This document shows, piece by piece, positions 59,641-64,000 of a stretch of DNA of 64,000 nucleotides (within the stretch, counting starts at the first letter, position 1; each line of letters begins with the position of its first letter). The stretch covers positions 62,001 through 126,000 of the forward strand of contig CAYWPT010000002.1 of assembly GCA_964460605.1 (NCBI GenBank), written 5' to 3'. Origin of the DNA: CAYFJV01 sp964460605 (GTDB lineage Archaea > Nanobdellota > Nanobdellia > Woesearchaeales > GW2011-AR9). The translations under genes were made by a program, and so were the position numbers. The notes under the pieces were generated by a model that worked only from the letters and a program-made list of their open reading frames with translations, did no database searches and was not told the DNA's origin.

Positions 59641-62067
59641 ATGTTGAACAAGAAAGCACAAGTTACAGTATTCATAATCATAGGTATAGTAATTCTTGCA
59701 GTATTTTCTGCTATCCTTTATATCACAAATATTACAGTTACAGAAAGTTTTCAAGTTGAAGCTCAACCAGTAAGAGAAACAGTTCCCCAAGAATTTGTGG
59801 CTCTGCAAGAGTATACTGAAGCTTGTTTAGCATCAGTTGCTGAGCAGGGCCTTCTCTTACTAGGACAACAAGGTGGGTATATCTATCCAGCAACAATAGG
59901 AGAGTTTTCTTTAGCAAACCCAACAGATTCTGACGGATTAATTTTAGATCCAATTTTAGTTCCTTATTGGTATTATAATCCAGAAGAAAATGGTGGAGAT
60001 GGCATTTCTATTTCAAGTCTAAGGCCTCCATTACATATTGAGGAAGAGGGTTTGAGCATTGAACACCAATTAGGAACATTTATTGAAGAGAATGTTGAAT
60101 CTTGTTTACAAAACTATGCTGTATTTGAAAAACAGAATTATTTTGTAAGTTATGATGAAAAAGAAGCGCACGCACGGGCAAGAAATGGCTTTGTTGATTT
60201 CACATTAAAAATGCCTTTAGAAGCTCAACGTGGTGGAGCGACAACTGAAATGGAAACATTCTTCATCGTATTAGATGTTGATTTAGAACACCTCTATGGC
60301 GTAGCATCAAAGATTTCTGAATTACAACAAGATACAAACTTTTTAGAGTATCATACACTCAATGTTTTGAGTACCCATACAGGTTTAGCTCAAGATAAGT
60401 TCCCTCCAAAATTACAAATAGAATATGATCAAGTAGTTTCACAAACTTGGGCAACACCTTTAGTGGAAGAAAACTTGAAAAGTCTTCTTCTTAATTATAT
60501 CCCAACAATTCGTTTTGCAGGATCAGATAATTTTGTTCGTTATGAATATCCTAATTCTGAACTAAGTGGTGTATATCAACAAGTCTATGATGATATGATC
60601 TTAGGTTTTCCTGATGATGGAGAATCGCCTAATGTAAATGGTTTGTTAATTAATTTTGATTACTTTAACTGGGACCCCTATTTAGATCTTAATGCAGGAG
60701 AACAACAAACAACTGCTACAAGTTTATTTATTGATAGTCCTTTAGATTTGATTAGTTATGATATTAGTTTCCAAAAATATCTTAACACTTATGATATCTC
60801 TTACCCTCTGCTTGCTCGTGTTGAAGATCCTAATGCATTAAACGGTTTAGGTTTTAGTCTTAATTTTGCAATGGAACCTAATATTATCAATAATAAACCG
60901 GTAACTACGGATACCCTTATTCCTGCAAAAATAATTACTGGACAAGATTCTTTGTTATGTGATCCAAAACAAAAAGATACGGAATTTATTAATTCCTTAG
61001 TAATAGATGCTGCTAATCATGACCCTTTAGAATCGGTAAGTTTTGCTTATTCTGTTCCTTTTGAAGATAGGTGTGGTTTAGGCCTTAGTGAGGATGATGG
61101 TGAGTTTGGTGCTTCTTATCCTTTAGCTTATGGTGGAATTCTTGATTTAAAATTAGATGGATATCTTCCTCAATATTTTATCTTTGATACTTATGACTTT
61201 AAGAGGGAAGCAGGGGTTGTAGGTTACGCAGTTGCAGGAATTGATAGGCCTGTGTTAGAAATGTATCCTTTAAAGGAAATTGAAGTACGTGTAAAAAAGA
61301 AAAATTTAGAAAAATGTGTTCGTCCAGTAGATGTTGATGCTTGTCTTGCAGGTTCAGGTCAAGAGAATTTTGATGAATGTATGTCTGAATCTAGTGAAAG
61401 AGTTTGTTTCTTTAATAGCGGTTCTGGACTTTTTTTACCTAACGAGGCAATCACAAGCACTGAGGTATCAGGAAGTAGAAGTCATATTAATGAATGGTAT
61501 TTTATTAATAATGAAAAAAATTTAGATGATAATGAAGAAGTATCTTTAATCTTTGAGAGAATGCATGATGTTGGTGGACCTTATGATGGTGTTTATGAGG
61601 GGGCCCATACTACTGTTGCTAATGTAAAAAGTGATGAGAATGCTATAATTGAATTAGCCCCAGGAGAATATAAAGTGACTGTGATTAATCAAGTGATTTT
61701 AGATGAACCTTATATTATACCTCAGGATTGGCGTTGTACTACTTCAAAAAGAAAAGATTGTTTTATTGTGGAGCAAGCAGTTTTAGATAACTTAGTGACT
61801 GCGACTTATGTTTTAGATAGTGAAGAAACTTATTTTATTGTTACTCGAGAAGATCTTTATGCATCAAATCTGCTAGAGTTTCATATTTTGAATCAAGGCT
61901 TAAGTAGCTTACCAGAAACTTTTACAACAAGTTTTAGTGTAGAAGATGAGATGCCTGATATTGCTGCAAGATTAGCAGAAGACATGATAATTTTGGGAGA
62001 ATTCCAGGATTTAGTCTCACAAGTAGGTGCAAGGAGTAATTTGAAAGGAGAATGGTTAGTTGAGTAA
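59641..62067 (+). CDS. Large surface protein with pilin-like N-terminus (808 aa)
   Basis: The start NKKAQVTVFIIIGIVILAVF is a short basic segment plus one hydrophobic helix, like type IV pilin-like signal segments and the K-x-Q-x-T-x-F-I-I-I-G family I know from many DPANN archaea. The remaining 770 residues are extracellular, acidic and beta-rich, with scattered Cys (CVRPVDVDACLAG, CMSESSERVCFF; also CTTSKRKDCF). No catalytic motif is recognised. GGGGAACTGATAG precedes the ATG. It is followed after one base by another surface-protein gene, so both may build one appendage or envelope complex. Confidence 0.75.
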   Translation: MLNKKAQVTVFIIIGIVILAVFSAILYITNITVTESFQVEAQPVRETVPQEFVALQEYTEACLASVAEQGLLLLGQQGGYIYPATIGEFSLANPTDSDGLILDPILVPYWYYNPEENGGDGISISSLRPPLHIEEEGLSIEHQLGTFIEENVESCLQNYAVFEKQNYFVSYDEKEAHARARNGFVDFTLKMPLEAQRGGATTEMETFFIVLDVDLEHLYGVASKISELQQDTNFLEYHTLNVLSTHTGLAQDKFPPKLQIEYDQVVSQTWATPLVEENLKSLLLNYIPTIRFAGSDNFVRYEYPNSELSGVYQQVYDDMILGFPDDGESPNVNGLLINFDYFNWDPYLDLNAGEQQTTATSLFIDSPLDLISYDISFQKYLNTYDISYPLLARVEDPNALNGLGFSLNFAMEPNIINNKPVTTDTLIPAKIITGQDSLLCDPKQKDTEFINSLVIDAANHDPLESVSFAYSVPFEDRCGLGLSEDDGEFGASYPLAYGGILDLKLDGYLPQYFIFDTYDFKREAGVVGYAVAGIDRPVLEMYPLKEIEVRVKKKNLEKCVRPVDVDACLAGSGQENFDECMSESSERVCFFNSGSGLFLPNEAITSTEVSGSRSHINEWYFINNEKNLDDNEEVSLIFERMHDVGGPYDGVYEGAHTTVANVKSDENAIIELAPGEYKVTVINQVILDEPYIIPQDWRCTTSKRKDCFIVEQAVLDNLVTATYVLDSEETYFIVTREDLYASNLLEFHILNQGLSSLPETFTTSFSVEDEMPDIAARLAEDMIILGEFQDLVSQVGARSNLKGEWLVE

Positions 62068-62068
62068 A

Positions 62069-64000
62069 ATGGAAGAAGAATTAGGAAAAAGAAGTGAGAG
62101 AACTTACAACAGGTACATTTCAACTATTGGTCTGTTTATTATGTGTTTAATGCTAAGTCTTCCTGTTTATTCTGCTCAAACACTTGCTGCAACGGTAACT
62201 ATTACTCAAAATCATGGGTCAGATAATTTTGATGGTTTCTTAAATGGTGATGGTGATGTTTGGACTCTTGAAGCTACTTTAAGTAATGTTGAAGGTGAAG
62301 GTGATCTTGATCCTAGCCAAGTGGTTTTAGATCTTGATTCTGAGGAAGTAGCTTTTACGAGTTGTAGTGGTAATCTTCTCTCTAGTACATGTTCATTTGA
62401 AAGTTCATTGCCTACTGGAATCCCTGAGGGGGTTTATCCATTTAGTGTGCGTCTATATAATCCGACTGGAAGTTTAGAACTTGGTAGCGATACTAGTTCA
62501 GTAATCTCAGATGCTTCAGGACCGACTTATGATTTTAGAACTGTTGAACAAAATGGCGATGATGTTTTATTATCTTTTACTGTATTTGAAGAACCTGCTA
62601 CTTGTGTTGGCTTAGAAGAAGTAGAGATCATTGATGCTGATGCTGGTGATGTTTTACAAAGGATAGAAATTTCTGAAGATGAGCTTTGTGAGTTTGAGTA
62701 TTCTAGCGATGGTGGAAGTAATGGGATTTTGTCAGCTCAATTGAGTGGAGAAGGTTTACGTCATTTTAGAATAAAGGCTACAGATAAATTTGGGCATAGT
62801 ACTACTAGTTCAAGTAAAGCTTTAGATACAGATTTTTCTGCACCACAAATTGAGTTAGGAAGTTTAGAATTGTTAAGCTTTGGAGATTTTATTGGTGGAA
62901 CAACCCAAAGAACAGATGTTGTAGTAAGTATTAATGAATGTAATGAATTGGTGGCAGTTGCAGGGAGTTCTGAACAAATTAATTTTGTAAGTGACCCAAG
63001 CTTTACTTTAGTAGATTCTTGTGTTTGGGAAGCACATTGGACTGGATTAGAGATTTCTCCCACTGGAAATGTGATTGCTGCTGAAATTGTAGCTGAAGAT
63101 GAAAATGGAAATATTGGAAGCGCTGTAATAAGTGCTACATTTATTCAAGACGTTGTAGCTCCACGAATAGAATTCATAGGTACCCAAAGACAATTTGAAG
63201 GTAGAAGTTATGCAGCTTCTGGTGATGAGAGTATTATAATAGCGAAAATAAATGAGGGCGGTTCTGGTATAGATCCTGAGAATGGTATAGCGCTCAACCT
63301 ATTCACACTTGATGGAAGCAGTGATTTTGAGACGCCTGATGTATGCATTGAAACAGCTCAGAATGATTTAGAATGTAGGTGGAATGTAAGAGCGACAGGA
63401 TCTAGTACTACAAAACAAGTAACTTTACGTTTATTTGAAGATAGGGTTGGTAATGAAGGAGATTTACAAACCTTTGATGTTATTGTAGACTCAGTTAATC
63501 CCATAGTTCAAGCTATTGAATTTGAAGCAGTATCTACTCAGGGTCGTAAGGATTTCTTCTCTAGTAATGATGATGTTATTGTACGAGTTGAAGTAGAAGA
63601 AGAAGCGGGTTTAGATGTTTTTGTTGATGCACGTGACATGGTTATGGATGCAGAAAGCAAATTTCAATATGGTTTTGAGATAGATGGTGTTTATGAAGAG
63701 AGTGAGTTTGATGGTTGGATGCGTTTTAATGAGCAAGGTTGTAGCCGCGATGGCGAAACTCATTTATGGAAATGTGAATTTAATGTTCCTAGTATAAAAA
63801 GTGGTTATGACTCTAATGTTCCTGTTGAAATCTTAGTGAAGGATACTGCAGGGAATAGAGCAGATTGTAACAATGTTTTGAATGATGCCGATAATGTTGA
63901 AGGGAACTCTTGTAAATATGAAATGGAGATTTTTGCACTTGATGAAGAGACCCAACCAGATTTCTGGGAAATCAAAAGTCCTGATGCTAAAGAAAGTTTT
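62069..64000 (+). CDS. Large surface protein with Ig-like repeats (partial, 3' end outside window)
   Basis: An open frame of 644 codons from the ATG at 62069 to the window end, with no stop. A signal segment (STIGLFIMCLMLSLPVYSA) is followed by repeated beta-sandwich units of about 110 residues. These carry conserved turns: SGPTYDFR, SAPQIELG and APRIEFIG, each opening a unit, and DKFGHST, DENGNIGS, DRVGNEGD, DTAGNRAD as the Asp-x-x-Gly-Asn loop that closes it. Cys pairs (CVGLEE...CEF) look like disulfides. This is a typical Ig-like/Big repeat adhesin or S-layer-associated architecture. Its ATG lies one base after the 808-aa gene stop. Confidence 0.75.
   Translation, partial: MEEELGKRSERTYNRYISTIGLFIMCLMLSLPVYSAQTLAATVTITQNHGSDNFDGFLNGDGDVWTLEATLSNVEGEGDLDPSQVVLDLDSEEVAFTSCSGNLLSSTCSFESSLPTGIPEGVYPFSVRLYNPTGSLELGSDTSSVISDASGPTYDFRTVEQNGDDVLLSFTVFEEPATCVGLEEVEIIDADAGDVLQRIEISEDELCEFEYSSDGGSNGILSAQLSGEGLRHFRIKATDKFGHSTTSSSKALDTDFSAPQIELGSLELLSFGDFIGGTTQRTDVVVSINECNELVAVAGSSEQINFVSDPSFTLVDSCVWEAHWTGLEISPTGNVIAAEIVAEDENGNIGSAVISATFIQDVVAPRIEFIGTQRQFEGRSYAASGDESIIIAKINEGGSGIDPENGIALNLFTLDGSSDFETPDVCIETAQNDLECRWNVRATGSSTTKQVTLRLFEDRVGNEGDLQTFDVIVDSVNPIVQAIEFEAVSTQGRKDFFSSNDDVIVRVEVEEEAGLDVFVDARDMVMDAESKFQYGFEIDGVYEESEFDGWMRFNEQGCSRDGETHLWKCEFNVPSIKSGYDSNVPVEILVKDTAGNRADCNNVLNDADNVEGNSCKYEMEIFALDEETQPDFWEIKSPDAKESF

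Noticed and set aside
1..64000. CRISPR array, rRNA genes, insertion sequences
   Set aside because: I saw no regularly spaced repeats with spacers, no rRNA-like sequence and no transposase in the window.

Overview
The window is a stretch of AT-rich archaeal chromosome, most likely from a DPANN lineage of the Woesearchaeota/Nanoarchaeota type. Archaeal marks are a stand-alone Bud32 kinase, transcription factor S, archaeal-type LeuRS, a Ser/His signal peptidase, a Ski2-like helicase, and promoters with a TATA-like box about 25 nt before a leaderless ATG. Two large surface proteins, one with a pilin-like Lys-Lys-Ala-Gln-Val-Thr N-terminus, fit the same group. Lineage is inferred from gene content, not computed. 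Two runs of ten Ns (435-444, 37739-37748) are assembly gaps inside genes.

Left end (1-5328): I read this as part of an integrated element. A tRNA 3' fragment (T-arm, acceptor strand and discriminator, 5304-5328) lies 14 nt from the end of uvrB, and no intact tRNA is in the window. The other end and any integrase would therefore lie to the left. Nearest the att-like site is a minus-strand set (small ribbon-helix-helix protein, two small proteins, ERCC4-type nuclease, P-loop ATPase) diverging from an AbrB-like regulator and a second ribbon-helix-helix protein, with palindromes between them. Further left are possible cargo genes: CDP-glucose synthesis, a nucleoside-diphosphate-kinase-like protein, a sulfotransferase and a Nudix hydrolase.

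5343-11724 is a bacterial-type uvrA-uvrC-uvrB operon whose UvrC lacks the usual C-terminal helix-hairpin-helix pair. 11756-18434 holds small membrane proteins, a lipoprotein with FG-GAP and ASPIC/UnbV domains, a glycosylation-rich surface protein and an unknown gene. 18482-25717 is a seven-gene, tightly overlapping pentose-phosphate operon: transketolase, transaldolase, SIS isomerase-like protein, glucose-6-phosphate dehydrogenase, HAD phosphatase, FMN reductase and 6-phosphogluconate dehydrogenase. It is followed by bud32.

26551-29789 is a thymidylate module: dCTP deaminase-like protein, C39-peptidase-like protein, ThyA and DHFR. 29796-35000 has a 28-residue microprotein with a PCNA-binding-like motif, TFS, signal peptidase, an FmrO-type rRNA methyltransferase homologue, a DUF192 protein and a cation exchanger. 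35166-44597 carries LeuRS, a decayed gene, a MutS-family ATPase, a 50-residue membrane protein, a Ski2-like helicase and oligoendopeptidase F. 44665-52726 has a PIN-like protein, then mutS, pyrG, a cis-prenyltransferase gene and mutL in one direction. 52839-64000 has a site-2 protease, a degenerate GGDEF-like protein, a DegT-like protein, MetRS with a C-terminal tRNA-binding domain and two large surface proteins, the last running off the window.

Overall the window combines two bacterial-type DNA repair systems, an oxidative pentose-phosphate route that could supply NADPH and pentoses, and a dTMP module that would use NADPH through DHFR. No rRNA, complete tRNA or CRISPR array was seen.
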